DNA of 64,000 bases from Thozetella sp. PMI_491 (GCA_021432635.1 MU270024.1:620001-684000), one strand, 5' to 3'. Numbered from the stretch's first letter, positions 47,303 through 58,411 are shown. Notes: generated by a model not told the origin, from the letters alone. A program made the numbers and translations.

Positions 47303-48930
47303 TCAGCGCCCTGGACTCATCCGGCCCAAAACATGATCAAACACATGAATCAAATTAGGCGTATCTCCACATAAACGACTACTGTATGTAGGTCTGCGCA
47401 GTGCGCGTTCAACCTCTTTCAACACTTCGAGACACTTTTCGCCCTCATACCGCCTTGTGACCAGCTGTAATGACACTAGTGCATCCTTGTAGCGCTCAGG
47501 GCCCGTATACAGTGTATGGTTGAGCCAATCGCTTTCATTCATAGGGACATAGGATAAGTCGGCGACGTCCTTGGCCGGATCGACTGTCGTTACTGGGAAG
47601 ACGACGCATGGGTATTCAAGCAAGTTCCACTATAACGTGTAACCCCAGTATTTGGCCTTATCGTGAGGCGGCGCGCAGCCAGGGCCCGCCGGGCAGACAA
47701 TAGCATCGACTGCATGTCCTCTCGTTCGCCCGTAGATAGCCAGTGATCGTTGCACATTGCTCTATACGCATTTCACCTTGCCTTAAGATATGAGAAACAG
47801 TAAAAAAAGTCGGTTCAAGTACAGAGGCAAAAGATGAAAAGGAGTGAAACGTTGCCATGTAAGGGCATTTTCGTATTCCCAGACTTCCTGAACTGTGCGC
47901 GGCCGAATGTCGTTTTCCTCCAGAAGCCAAGCTGCCAGTGGCAGCATTACTTCTTCGCCTTCGTTGAGCAAATATCTAATTCGTTGGCCTCCATCTTTAA
48001 AATACAATGGGTTTGTAATCTGCCAGCATTCGTCGTGTTGTCTGGGTTCCTAGTCGGCGACTTCGACGCCCGCCTCTTCGAGTTTTTCAGCAGTCATCCG
48101 CAGTGCACGCAGCACTGGCGGGTGAGGGTTTACCATCCCATCAGACCACATAATGGCGACTTTCAGACGCGGTGGGAGGGTTACGTCTCTCCATGGAAGA
48201 GGCACGAGATTGTTCTCTTGGTCCCATGGTGATTGGGCTAGGTATGACTTCATGAAGAGCTCGAGTCCAGCGGCAGTTGGCGATAGAGGACTAATGCAGC
48301 CAATACTGCTACAACGGTATCCGTCAGAGACCAGAATACTTGCCACATGATAAAGGTTAGTGAGCCTACCCTTCCTGGCCAATGATGGCGCCTATCCCTC
48401 CGTTATTCCCTATCCGGGAAGGCGTTGGTTTGAAGCCGTAAATACCGCAATTTGCAGCAGGGCATCGAATCGACCCGCCAATGTCGCCGCCGAGACCTTG
48501 CCTCACAGCCAATAAGATTATGTGTCGATATCTCTCGCCCAGCCGGATGATGTGAGCGACATATCAAGAGGCTCTCATGCATGCTGACAAGAGCTGCTTC
48601 GCCACCAGAGCTTCTGCCGCAGGTCAAATCTGTGATCTACGGATTCAACGTGCGGCCGTAGAGAAGACTGCGTCTTCAAATGCTCGTTGGGTCGGCGTCA
48701 GATCCGCGCCTTCGTACCAGCCTCTGGGCGAGCGCTGCACGTCTTAGAAACGCCTTGGTGACTGTTTCAGACGGTAGCTCGCGGCTCCTTATCCGCCCAG
48801 CTAGCTGCAGCGCGTCTCACGACGTGGTCTCTAACTCGGCAGCGGAGAGATGCTGCAGTGGTATGTGCTGCACATTCAAGGGCACCTTCCCTTGAAGCGT
48901 CTCGTCGTGGAATTCGAAGCCGACCAAGCT
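47303..48930 (-). pseudogene. Amidase (acetamidase-like) pseudogene
   Basis: Pieces of a fungal amidase are readable in order. They are the N-terminal 'VPLNVQHIPLQHLSAAELE' and 'VTKAFLRRAALAQ', the signature parts RSSGGEAALVSM and GGDIGGSIR, then 'CGIYGFKPTPSR', 'CWQITNPLYFKDGG', and the C-terminal 'YPCVVFPVT...LQLVTRR'. Damage is clear: a TGA at 48817-48819, a TAG at 48050-48052 where Trp is expected, a TAG at 47630-47632, frame changes, and loss of the stretch that should carry the catalytic lysine. A working enzyme would hydrolyse amides to release ammonium. Several stops fit G-to-A changes in Trp or Arg codons, as after repeat-induced point mutation. Confidence 0.85.
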
Positions 48931-49211
48931 ACGGTCCCTGATATTAATTGCATGCCGCAACCGCTTTTCAGAAGACAGGTTTGATATTATATAGCAACGA
49001 CGAGGTAAATGCTCCAGACAGGCACCAAGCGAGCATGTATTTGATTAGCCTGCACTCCCCCATGGGACCCAATTATAATCCAAAACAACGAGGCTTCTCC
49101 AATCTCCACATTCTAGCGCCGGGTTCAAACAGCTCGTTCCCAAGTGTTCGAGATCCATCCGCCCGAGTCAGGTAATGCCGGAGCTAGGGTTAAATGGGCT
49201 AGGCATGCTCA

Positions 49212-49390
49212 ACTATCCCCCGAAACTAGTAAACTAGGCCGAGTCAATAGATAGCCGATAAGACTCGGATCTCTCTTATGTAAAAGGGAGGATATCGTCT
49301 ACCTACAGCGCTGCCCCTGCTGCATTAGCCTGTCCGGGGTACATGAGAGTTTGTGGAGACCCTAAGAGAATTGCGTAGGACAACCGCAAT
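49212..49390 (+). repeat. Direct repeat D, copy 1
   Basis: Aligns in order with 49,684-49,850 through AACTAGGC.GAGT, GATA.GACTC, CATTAGC, a shared CAT.A.AGTTTGTGG.GA block, and GACAACCG. It is a tandem duplication in the region upstream of the transporter pseudogene. Confidence 0.6.
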
Positions 49391-49683
49391 TGACTACATT
49401 CATGGCTGCTCGAAAGGCGAAATAATCGTGCCCTTTGCACTGCTGAAATAAGCACCTCAAAGATGAACAACTTTCGGCCGGCTAGGCGCGTGCCTGAAGG
49501 GTCCGCAATCCCCCATCTACGGCCGACCTACGCACGGGTAATTAGGCTTCTCTACCCTCGACATCAAGGGGGTCAGTTTATTGGATGCTTTGTTGGACTC
49601 TTGATTACGTACGTTCTGAAGACTTGAGACCCGTTAGGGTCACCGAGGCCATCTAAGCTAGTGACGAAACGGCCAAGGATTCC

Positions 49684-49850
49684 CCAGTCGCCCCAACATT
49701 AACTAGGCTGAGTTACTGACAAGCTGATAGGACTCAGCCCCGTTTAATGTGACCTGATACCACTCTACCCCCCCTACCGCACCGCCCACATTAGCTCACC
49801 TAGAGTGCATGAAAGTTTGTGGGGATCTGGGTGAAATTGTAGCCGACAAC
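49684..49850 (+). repeat. Direct repeat D, copy 2
   Basis: Partner of 49,212-49,390, offset by about 470 bp in the same orientation. The copies are well diverged, with many C/T differences, so the duplication is old or was mutated. The rest of 48,931-50,050 shows no gene. Confidence 0.6.
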
Positions 49851-50050
49851 CGACCAAGGCGTGCGCATACCCTGTTGCTCACCATAGTATAACCAGACAA
49901 AGGTAAGGGTAGTGCGACAGCATCAAGTTCTCCCTCTCTTCTACGCGAGGTATAGAAACGAAGCATATACCTTCTTCGTGGTAGCCTGCAACTCCCAGGA
50001 CTAAGCCCGGAATAACACGGGCTAACTACCGATGCCGCATCAACTCCATC

Positions 50051-51817
50051 ATGGCAGCAGCGGAAGATCGGAAACTGGAAAAGCTCGAGAAAGTTGCTAC
50101 ATCGCGGAGGGGCATCGTTGAAGATCACAGCGCCTCCGAACATGAGCAATATGTGCGCGATGAGTATTCTCGGCTGTCTCCCGGGTGGGCTGTCGAAGTC
50201 GAGAAACTCCTCAAGCTAAAGTTAGATTTACGCTTGTTCTCCTGCTTCATGGTTATGTACATCCTCAATAAATTGACCGTAACACCCTGCCCGTCGCATA
50301 GCTCGTGGGAAGCCAAGCGGAATTGGGCCTGAACTCGACTCAGTACGGGTCGTGTTTGTCGATCTTGTTCGTGGGCCACCTGTAAGTACCTGGCATCACC
50401 TTCAATGAAAGACTCGCGCTTTGTCCGGCAAAACAGATGCTCAGAATATGTCTAGACTCTTTCAGATCCCCAGCAACCTTGCCCTATCGCGCATGAGGCC
50501 GTCTCTATATCTTCCTAGCGTCATGGTTATTTGAGGATGCGTCTCAGGAGCGACCGCCGCAACCCACCAATTTGGCGACCTGCTCATCGTGCGTCATTTC
50601 CTTGGCTTCTGCGAAGCCCCCATTTCGCCGGCGCCGTGTTTCTCTGCTCTAGCTGGTACAAGGCTAGCGGGCTTGGATTGAGAGTCGCGCTGTTGTTTGG
50701 CGGAAGTATGTTGTCCGGATCGTTCGGCGGCCTGGTGGCACTAGGGATTACTGAAGGAATGACCGGGATCGGCGGATTGTCTTCCTGGCACTGGTAAATA
50801 CCCGATACATTATGGATGGCGGAATACTCGGATCGAATTGACAAGGGTTTGTGCGGCAGGCTCTTCATTATCGAAGGAGGCCCGAGAGTCGCGGCGGCAG
50901 GCTTGACGGTTTTCATCCTACCAAATTACCCACAAAATACGAAGTCAGTTGGCAACCCCTTTTCAAAGAAGCCCGAAGGCCAAAAAATTAGGCGCATGCG
51001 TTGCGTACTGACACACAAGGTAGGTGGCTCACTAAGAGGAGTCAACCGTGGCTCAGCACCGCCTGCTCGGTGAACTTGGAAACCACGGCGAGGACAAGTC
51101 GACCATCAGGCAAGGGTTGAGCTCCATGGCCATCGATGAGAAATGTTGGGTCATGATGATTAATCATCTCCTCATCAACATCAGAGCTTCATTTACCAAG
51201 TGTGAATCTCGCCCTGATAACGTCCCCCTTGGACCTTAGCGCTGATACAAGTCCAGCTTCTTCCCCACCATCATGTCTACTCTGGGCTTTAATACCAAGA
51301 TTACCTATGCACTCCTCTTAGTCCCTTATCTCACAGGATTCTGTATCGTGCTGCTGACTTGTTGGTGGGCGGATAGGCAGCGTGAGCGCTGCTGGTGGAT
51401 AGTGGGAAACCTCTGCGTCTGTATAATTGGCATTGCCATCCTGGAGGACAGTATGAATGTTGGTGCACGCATCTTTGCCTCAATCCTGATGATCTCCGGC
51501 ATTACTTTAGTGTCTAATATTAACTTAGCCTGTATCGGAAGCTCGGTTCTAGCTCTAAAAGGCAAGCGAGCGGCTGCTATAGCGGTGGTGAACACGGTAG
51601 GTAATATTGGTACGTCATCGGCGGCTAACTGTTCCCGGATAGCCAGTCCCAGGGGGATCCTATGGCCCTCGGCGTGGAAGGCGGGGGGTGCCTGCTTCCT
51701 ATTGCCGGCGTTGTTCTTTATAGGTTCTATCTCAAGCGGCAGAACCGCAAGCTGGACATTGCGGAGCTTTTAAGACCTAACCCAACCGGTATTGTTGATT
51801 TCCGGTACGTACTATGA
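50051..51817 (+). pseudogene. Allantoate-permease-like MFS transporter pseudogene
   Basis: The Dal5-type (anion:cation symporter) MFS order is readable. It begins MAAAEDRKLEKLE, then 'LKLDLRLFSCFMVMYILN', 'LNSTQYGSCLSILFVGHL', 'RPSLYLPSVMVI', 'FLGFCEAP', 'FLCSSWYKASGLGLRVALLF', 'LFIIEG', 'FILPNYP', 'FPTIMSTLGFNTKITY', and a normal C-terminal 'RFYLKRQNRKLD' and 'GIVDFRYVL'. Breaks include a frameshift after YILN, a TAG at 50299-50301, a TGA at 50532-50534 (Trp expected), and further shifts. Normal-looking introns remain (for example a donor near 50,382 and one near 50,792). A working copy would import ureides or similar anions, another nitrogen-scavenging function near the amidase relic and the amino-acid permease. 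Confidence 0.85.
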
Positions 51818-52485
51818 TCTCGGGACGACATGATATGACACAATAAATCCGAGATCGGTAGTTAGTTTGCTATTATTGCAGTTATTTCAAAAACATAATA
51901 GTACTAGTTACTGCCGCCTGGTTAAGGGGTTATCCCTTAAAGTCCTAGTGCTTAGGGACGATCCACCTTGAACATTCTTATCTTGAGCTAATCGCATCCA
52001 CATCCCTTCGCCGTTCTACCTCGCATATCAGTTTGTATCGTAGTGAAATGCTGGCCCTGCAGTGCGCAGAAGCAGATCAAACAGCCCTAGAGTGGGAATC
52101 CGTCAGCTGGTGGATTAAGACAATCGGCTCAATGTAAGCCTTGGTGCTTGTTGCCTTCCTTAGGAGAATGGAGCGCGGATTGAGGCGCCGATAGTTTGCC
52201 CTAGTCGATAAACCACAAGCTCCAAAGTCCTCTGATCTTTTCATTGCTAGGTAATAAGTGTACGACGATAATATTGAGTATGGCTACTCAATCAAGTCTA
52301 CATTATTTACTCTTCAACAATGTGACTACATTTGGCATAGTTGCAGCTAGGTGGCATTAATTTGGGCAATAAGTAGCGTTTTGTGGTATTGGTAATATGT
52401 TATTTTTCACCAGTGAACAAGCTGGTATATTGGCGGACTTTACCATGAAGATATATGTAATCTATTTGTCTTCTAACTTAATCAA
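51818..52485. other. Intergenic stretch
   Basis: AT-rich in its second half and lying between the transporter pseudogene and the 3' end of the HET gene. No gene, RNA or repeat copy was recognised. Confidence 0.5.
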
Positions 52486-54609
52486 TCAAACAATTACCAA
52501 TGTTTCCAGTTGGAAATCTATTTCCTCCGCTTTGAAGCCATCTAGTCCAACTCCATAGCTCAATGCGCCAGTTTTGAACGTATGAGCGAGCGAGTCGACC
52601 CGCTCAAAGACACCGGCTTGGACTTCTCGAAGAACCAGCATTTGGACCAGCTGGCTCTTCTCACTCTCAGGCTGAAAAGACAGCTTGCTCGGCTGATCGA
52701 TGTAGACTACCAGGGCCTTCAGCGAGAGCGTGCATTCGTCCTGGCTGGGAAATCCCAAGTCCATCTCGTCAATATATTTCAAAGTAGAACCCGAACCGTC
52801 AAATTTTCGAGGGTAGCAGAGATTCCACTTGGACTCCTTCCGCTCTAGACCGAGGAGGCATGTCCATCCTCGGACCCTCAGCGCCTTGGCGCTTTCGGAC
52901 ACGTCAGGCATGGCCACGGTGTCCTGCCAGTTTTCTTCCCAGTTTGCCCAAGGCCCATCCGCGGTCGAAACCTCGATGCTGACAGGAAATGCCACAGGGG
53001 GTGGATGGTCTGCAGACATCCAGCCCTGTCGATTGATGAGCCAATCCAGGCGTTTGAATGACAGCTCGTGCGAGTATTTATATAGATGCTTCTTCTCTGG
53101 CCTCTTGTCCGCCTTCCAGCCGGCCCATGACCAGCTTGGGAAGTCTTTCCGCCTGAGAACAGCTCCGCTAATGTCCCAGCACAGTGCCAGGGCGAGGATA
53201 GCGGTCGGAGAAAGGTCGTACTGCTTCTCAAACGCTTGCTTTGGATAAAGGGGGAGGCCGTAGAGCGTGTCGACTCGGTCCAACGGCACTTTGGGCGTGT
53301 CGCAGTACGCCGTAATGATTGCGTCCCGGCGAACCTTCTCCCTGGACATACGGGGCCGGTCGCGGAATTCAGCAAATATGCCTGCTAGAGCATCCAGCAC
53401 GTCTTTGTCGAAGCTCATCTCCTTTTTGAAGAAAGTTGTGATGCGGTTGACCAGTTCGCCTGGTGGAGATTTAGCGACCGGGAAGAGACGCTCAAACACC
53501 ATGTCGGCGTCGAATGCCATGAGAGTCGAGACCTTGAGGTTGTAAATTGGCTGAGTCAAGTTTTCGTAGCAGTGCATTTCGCGGCATTGAAAGTAGGCGG
53601 CGTGATCGGTAAAGAGAAGACGCCGGGGTGCGAGCAGTCCCTCCTGGTATGTCCAAGCTCGCGTATCCCATTTTGAGTCGTACATATCCCCCGACAAGAA
53701 GCCGAGATCAACAAGAGTGTATTTCCCAACCTGGGCTGACAGTTGGGGGACTCGGGGGAGGCTGACTCCGGGGAGGCCGTGCTCGGGACCGCTCCCAGCA
53801 GCGGCAATGATGGTGAGCGCAGACCTGGCATATATATCTCCCATCTGTTGTATTTGGGCCTTTCGTGCGACTGGGTCATTCTGCGGAATGCAATACCTAT
53901 CGACCCAGAGATATTCGAGCCCAAGTTTTGTGACAACAGTCATTGCATCCTCAACAACTCGGGGGACCTCATCCGGAATTTTCCCGTCGACGGCTGAGGT
54001 CTGGCCAGCACCCTGGGGTGGACCCCAGAGGTAGCTGAGGGTGACAAATTCTTGTGATGGTTGGCCGAGAGCGTTGGACAGCTGGAGAGGGACAAGCTCT
54101 CTGGAAGCGCAGTGGATAACCGCGATGTCCGATAAGGGGCGGACGGGGTCCCGATTCTTCCGGCACCTGCGTCCGTGACTGAAGTCGCACCGAAAGATCC
54201 AGCTTTTGATGAAGGCGTAGTCCACAGCGTCGGGCGACAGAGTCCGTGCTCCCATGTTCTCTTCCCAGGCGTCAGAATAGACGGGCATCAGTACGGTCCG
54301 AGGGTAGTCTGTGACTTCCCCTCTCTGAAGCCGCAAGTATGGAGTGGGGCCTAGAACCCCGTTGAACGAAGTTATTTTGTTTGTGAACCATTCTAACTGA
54401 AGAGTGGCCTTGTGGGCATCGGCAGGGTCAATGTATCGATGGCAAACTCTCAGCAGAAAGGCGCACCTCTCACAGCAGTTGCTCGGGTCGACGTTTTTGA
54501 ACGAGAAGAAGGCGTATGGACCTAAGGAGACTGCATACACCCCGAGATTCCCATCCCAGCTGCGAGATCCGCAGCCAAGACACCGGGGAGCAGCAGATGT
54601 ATCAGACAT
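52486..54609 (-). CDS. HET-domain protein
   Basis: A single intronless frame of 707 residues from the Met at 54609; the frame is open up to another Met at 54717, but those 36 residues look like leader. The N-terminus has cysteine pairs (CLGCG, then CCERC), possibly a metal site. The HET domain (PF06985) shows its usual motifs: FVTLSYLWGPPQ, 'LGLEYLWVDRYCIPQND', 'QMGDIYARSALTIIAAAG' and 'WDTRAWTYQEGLLAPRRLLF'. A long C-terminal part includes 'FPSWSWAGW', frequent in this group. HET proteins take part in heterokaryon incompatibility, the programmed cell death after fusion with unlike strains. No partner domain (NACHT, WD40) is attached. The frame is intact. Confidence 0.92.
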   Translation of the reverse strand: MSDTSAAPRCLGCGSRSWDGNLGVYAVSLGPYAFFSFKNVDPSNCCERCAFLLRVCHRYIDPADAHKATLQLEWFTNKITSFNGVLGPTPYLRLQRGEVTDYPRTVLMPVYSDAWEENMGARTLSPDAVDYAFIKSWIFRCDFSHGRRCRKNRDPVRPLSDIAVIHCASRELVPLQLSNALGQPSQEFVTLSYLWGPPQGAGQTSAVDGKIPDEVPRVVEDAMTVVTKLGLEYLWVDRYCIPQNDPVARKAQIQQMGDIYARSALTIIAAAGSGPEHGLPGVSLPRVPQLSAQVGKYTLVDLGFLSGDMYDSKWDTRAWTYQEGLLAPRRLLFTDHAAYFQCREMHCYENLTQPIYNLKVSTLMAFDADMVFERLFPVAKSPPGELVNRITTFFKKEMSFDKDVLDALAGIFAEFRDRPRMSREKVRRDAIITAYCDTPKVPLDRVDTLYGLPLYPKQAFEKQYDLSPTAILALALCWDISGAVLRRKDFPSWSWAGWKADKRPEKKHLYKYSHELSFKRLDWLINRQGWMSADHPPPVAFPVSIEVSTADGPWANWEENWQDTVAMPDVSESAKALRVRGWTCLLGLERKESKWNLCYPRKFDGSGSTLKYIDEMDLGFPSQDECTLSLKALVVYIDQPSKLSFQPESEKSQLVQMLVLREVQAGVFERVDSLAHTFKTGALSYGVGLDGFKAEEIDFQLETLVIV

Positions 54610-54717
54610 TGCGAAATGCAGAGAGTGAAGCCTGATCGAAGTCTTGAGGAAAGGGATTGAAATGGGGTTGGCCGAAGACGCAGCTGGCAACAATGTGAGG
54701 GTTTTTAACGAAGCCAT

Positions 54718-55865
54718 CCGCGGGGCTGAGTTTTAGCGCTCTTCGCCCACGGGAAGCGCCAGCGCACTGCATCGCCTCTGTGTGCCAAGCAGCCAGCACC
54801 GAACTTGCAAGTAGCATCGCGAGAAGGGGAAAAAAGGGCCTTGTGCTGAAAAAGATGAATCCCGGGTCAACGACCGATTTGAATCCGGACCTATATCGTG
54901 AACAGCTGTGGCGTGCTCAGGATTCGGTCTGATGTTTGACATGGAACCATGAGGTTGGTGGCCTTTCGGCCTTAGGCTGAACACTAAAAATTGTAGGACT
55001 CAGCTGGAAAAAAAGAGGCCTCAGCTTGAACAGAACGAGAGCCCAACGTTCAACGCTGGTCACAATTGAGGCTGTGCAAGGGCTACGCCCAGTGGTGGCT
55101 CGCCCAACGAACTGTGTCCAAATTACACACTTTCTACGTCTCCTACCTTGTTCCAATATTTTCATGCAGTTGTGCCTTGTATGTGTGCTGCTAGGTCCTA
55201 GTATATGGGTACAGTACAGACCGTGCATAATTACATGCCGTTGCGTGACAGTTCACCAGCTGAGCGGCATTGCGAGGCAACCGTCTGGTGCGCCGTCAAC
55301 GAGCTCGAGGTAATTAAAACCCACAAGTAGGAAAGGAAGCTATATTAACTTAGTTCGAGGCGAGGCAAGTTCGACGTGGATTCTGCTGCCATATCCGGCA
55401 AGTTGGCAAGTTTCGCCGAGCATTTCAAGCCTAGTAGTACGGAGTAAATGTGGGTCGATTTAGAGGCTACGAATTCTGATTTCTCCACTCGGCCCCATAT
55501 GGCCCACTCTCCTTCCCCAATCAAAGGCTTGCTGTCTGCGCCTACCTTGTCGCTCGATCTAAAGGCTAGAGGTACAAGCTGCTTGATCTCGGCATCGCCA
55601 ATGACTGAGATGCTCCTGGTCACGGCAAGCTGGGATTGGTAATTCACTTGGTGCCCTCGCAGAATTCCTTCATAACGCTTGCCGTACAGAGCATTTGTCA
55701 GCGTTCTGCTCGGTAGAGTGGGACATTTCCTAGGTCGACGAAGGATAAAGGATATCAATATCGTCTCTTTTCTCGACTGTGTCTGCTCCTTGCGCAGGAT
55801 ATTCATCCTTTACTCTTATCTTTCAAAGCTCTCCAAGCCACTGCTGGGACTCCATCGTATCGAAA
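54718..55865. other. Shared promoter region between divergent HET and dehydrogenase genes
   Basis: It is expected to hold both promoters. A minus-strand frame at 55345-55806 (153 codons) has no recognisable domain and overlaps the likely promoter of the dehydrogenase, so it is not called as a gene. Confidence 0.45.
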
Positions 55866-56996
55866 ATGTCTTCAACAGTGTCAACGCAGCTCCCAAACAG
55901 TTACAAGGGGCTTTACTTCACCTCACCATCTACTCCCCCTGAGATTACCTCCTTGCCTACGCCTACGGTAGATGCCGGGTCCGTGATCGTTAAGCCGTTA
56001 TACTGCTGGATACCAGGGTACATCAACGAAGTCTACTTCAACGGCAACCCGCGCCAGTATCCTATCCCCTTCCCCGTCGTAGGCGGCGCCAATGCCGTAG
56101 GCCGTGTCGTCGCCATTGGCTCAGATGCAGTCAAGTTGAAGGTCGGCGACCTCGTGGTTGTCGATCCTATGATTCGCCCACGTGACGACGCCGGCCAAGT
56201 CATGCTCTTGGCATTTCTTGCTGCCACACCTGAGGCGCAAACGCTTGCAAAGCATGTCTGGCATCACGGCACCTGGGCCGAGCTCGTCAAGGCTCCCCTT
56301 GAGTCCGTGCATCGATTCGACGAGGCGGCCTTGCACAGTCAGGGCGTCAGCCCCCGTGACCTCGTCTTCTTTGGACAGATGGCCGTTCCCTACGGCGGCC
56401 TCCGGGACGTCAACCTAATTGCCGGCGAGACCGTCATGATCTCTCCTGCGACGGGCAACTTCGGCGGCGCGGCCGTACACGTCGCTCTCGCCATGGGGGC
56501 CCGCGTCATCGCTATGGGCCGCAATGAGAAGGTCCTGGGAGAGCTCCGGAACCTGGCTCCAGGACGGGTCGAGACAGTCAGGCTCAGCGGGAGTTTGCAG
56601 ACGGACCTATCCGAGATCGCCAAATTCGGCCCTATCGACGTCTTCCTCGACATGACCCCCCAGACCGTCGAAAACACCGACCACATTCGCGCAGGGCTGC
56701 TCTCTCTCCAGGCCGGCGGGCGCATGAGTCTGATGAGCGGCGTCCCCGAGATTGCAATTCCTGCCCCGCTCCTCCAATTTAGAGGAGTGACAATTCGGGG
56801 TACCATGATGTGTACTTGGAGCCAACGGGAGGACCTCGTTAACCTTGTGCAGACGGGCGTTTTAAAGTTGGGCGAGAAGGCGGGTCTGACAATTCAAGGA
56901 ATGTTCAAGCTGGAAGACTTTAGCAAGGCGGTCGAGATGGCGGAGAGGGAGTCTCGCGCTGGCCGATCAGTTGTATTTACGCCTACTGAAGAGTGA
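55866..56996 (+). CDS. MDR-family alcohol-dehydrogenase-like oxidoreductase
   Basis: One exon, 376 residues from the ATG at 55866; the frame is open further upstream, but that part lacks similarity. The medium-chain dehydrogenase/reductase layout is clear: an N-terminal GroES-like part ('VVGGANAVGRVVAIGSDAVK', 'VGDLVVVDP') and a Rossmann part with a glycine-rich loop ATGNFGGAAV and 'ALAMGARVIAMGRN'. The histidine of the usual GHE zinc motif is replaced (GGA), and no catalytic Cys-x-Asp is seen at the expected place. A catalytic zinc is therefore doubtful and the enzyme may act like zinc-free quinone or enoyl reductases. The cofactor is likely NAD(P)H; substrate unknown. Confidence 0.85.
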   Translation: MSSTVSTQLPNSYKGLYFTSPSTPPEITSLPTPTVDAGSVIVKPLYCWIPGYINEVYFNGNPRQYPIPFPVVGGANAVGRVVAIGSDAVKLKVGDLVVVDPMIRPRDDAGQVMLLAFLAATPEAQTLAKHVWHHGTWAELVKAPLESVHRFDEAALHSQGVSPRDLVFFGQMAVPYGGLRDVNLIAGETVMISPATGNFGGAAVHVALAMGARVIAMGRNEKVLGELRNLAPGRVETVRLSGSLQTDLSEIAKFGPIDVFLDMTPQTVENTDHIRAGLLSLQAGGRMSLMSGVPEIAIPAPLLQFRGVTIRGTMMCTWSQREDLVNLVQTGVLKLGEKAGLTIQGMFKLEDFSKAVEMAERESRAGRSVVFTPTEE

Positions 56997-57458
56997 AGAC
57001 AACGGTATGATGAATGGTATTACCTTTTGGTGGATGTCTTTACTGGTACTTCTGTCTGCTGAGGGTGTATCCTCTAGGGGCTGAAAACATTGAGGTTTAG
57101 AAGATATCTATACCTTGGGGAGAGACTTCAGCTTTTTTTCTTTTCTTTTTCTACCATCCATGGTGGTTTAAGCTCCTCTTTAGCTTTTCAACTTCAAGAC
57201 AGCAGGGTTGAATACGTTATTCAAGCCCGAATGGAAGTGATGCTGGGAAATCTTGAAGAAAATATCCAAGTAGAAGCCGAGGAAAGTTTGAAGATTCTAA
57301 AATAAGCGGTGATCGGATTGGAGTGCGGTGGATTCGTGGAAGGTTAAGATAGATCAGTTTGAGTATGGAAATGTAATATATTTATACCCGGTGACAGGGT
57401 GTAGAAGTATTCAATCTGTTCATCGCCCAAATCTCCATCCCTTGTATACACGCCAGTC
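56997..57458. other. 3' flank of the dehydrogenase gene
   Basis: A short convergent spacer towards the short-chain dehydrogenase relic, T-rich near 57,130-57,160. Nothing else was recognised. Confidence 0.4.
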
Positions 57459-58000
57459 AAAGCCATTGCTTTTTCCAAAGTGAGAGACAAATGAGCCGCC
57501 ATCTCCTCTCTCGACACTAGCATTGTCAATGACGAAGAGAATCTGCTTGACTGATTCCTAGAGAGTCATGGGGGATTTGAAGTGCGGCACATATGCAGCA
57601 AATTTGGCACCTAGCTTCGCAAGACTCATCTTTTGTTCCTCAGTCAGTGTTTCCGTGCCCCCAGTATCATCCTTGCCTGGTGATATGCTCATGAATAAAA
57701 CCCTACGAGCACGGTACTGTGCGCTAAACTTGGCAACCACCGCGTTGAGCGCAGCTTTGCTAACCGAGTAGGGCCCACTCGCGTCGATGTCGAATTTGGC
57801 AATGAAGTCGATATCCGCCGTGCCGCTGGAAATGGCGATAACCTTCTTTGCGTTTCCCTTGAGGATTAAAGGCATAATAAATAAAAGATGGACGTTCCCA
57901 ACAGCATTGCATGGTCTTTTGCCATCTCGCCGAAATTCAAATGCGACTTTGCGTCGCCTAGCATCGCAGCGTTTGCGATGAGGTAGTCGATTGAACTATG
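57459..58000 (-). pseudogene. Short-chain dehydrogenase relic, N-terminus missing
   Basis: The readable order is 'IDYLIANAAMLG', a shifted 'AVGNVHLLFIMPLILKG', 'KKVIAISSGTADIDFI', then Tyr-x3-Lys in 'PYSVSKAALNAVVAKFSAQY', 'VLFMSISPG', and past a TAG at 57558-57560 'ESVKQILFVIDNASVERGD' and 'GGSFVSHFG'. It is the C-terminal two thirds of a fungal NAD(P)-binding SDR. The nucleotide-binding start is absent here, there is at least one frameshift near 57,890 and one in-frame stop, so the gene is dead. A candidate for the missing first exon lies at 60,893-60,934 on the same strand. Confidence 0.8.
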
Positions 58001-58010
58001 CGCGAGAGTA

Positions 58011-58411
58011 GAAGTCTCTAATACAGCTTTGTATAATAGACTAAAACCTAGACCTCTTAATAACTATATAAGAAGTAAAAGGTATATAAAGCTAAATATA
58101 TTACAATATATACAAGTCATTATAGTCTAGTAGGTTATACAACTTACTAGTTAGACTCTAGGTTGGATTAGTCTAATGGAACAGACTGCTACTGTGGCGG
58201 CCCGGGAGCATTATCATTTTTTTGGCTTATATTCAACGGCTCCCATGGGGCTCGGAGCGTGATCTGTAGGATTCAGCGAACCCTACAACTGAGTAATTTA
58301 GAGATGACTTTCCGATATTGAAGATTGCTATTTTCGTTTCGCCATTTCCATGCTTCGAGGTGTCTTGATAAGATGGCCGCTGTCCGTCGAGTACTCTCTC
58401 AAGATAGCTCT
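58011..58411. other. AT-rich insertion-like stretch
   Basis: From about 58,010 to 58,180 the sequence is strongly AT-rich (TATATAA and CTAG units) and directly abuts the broken end of the SDR relic. The rest is the 3' region of the next gene. No element could be identified. Confidence 0.4.

Noticed and set aside
50584-50916. 110-codon minus-strand open frame
   Set aside because: It is antisense to readable transporter exons and has no domain of its own.
54610-54717. 36-codon N-terminal extension of the HET protein
   Set aside because: No similarity to the family start and low complexity; the Met at 54609 directly precedes the cysteine motif.
55345-55806. 153-codon minus-strand open frame
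   Set aside because: No domain, and it overlaps the expected promoter of the dehydrogenase gene; likely a chance opening.
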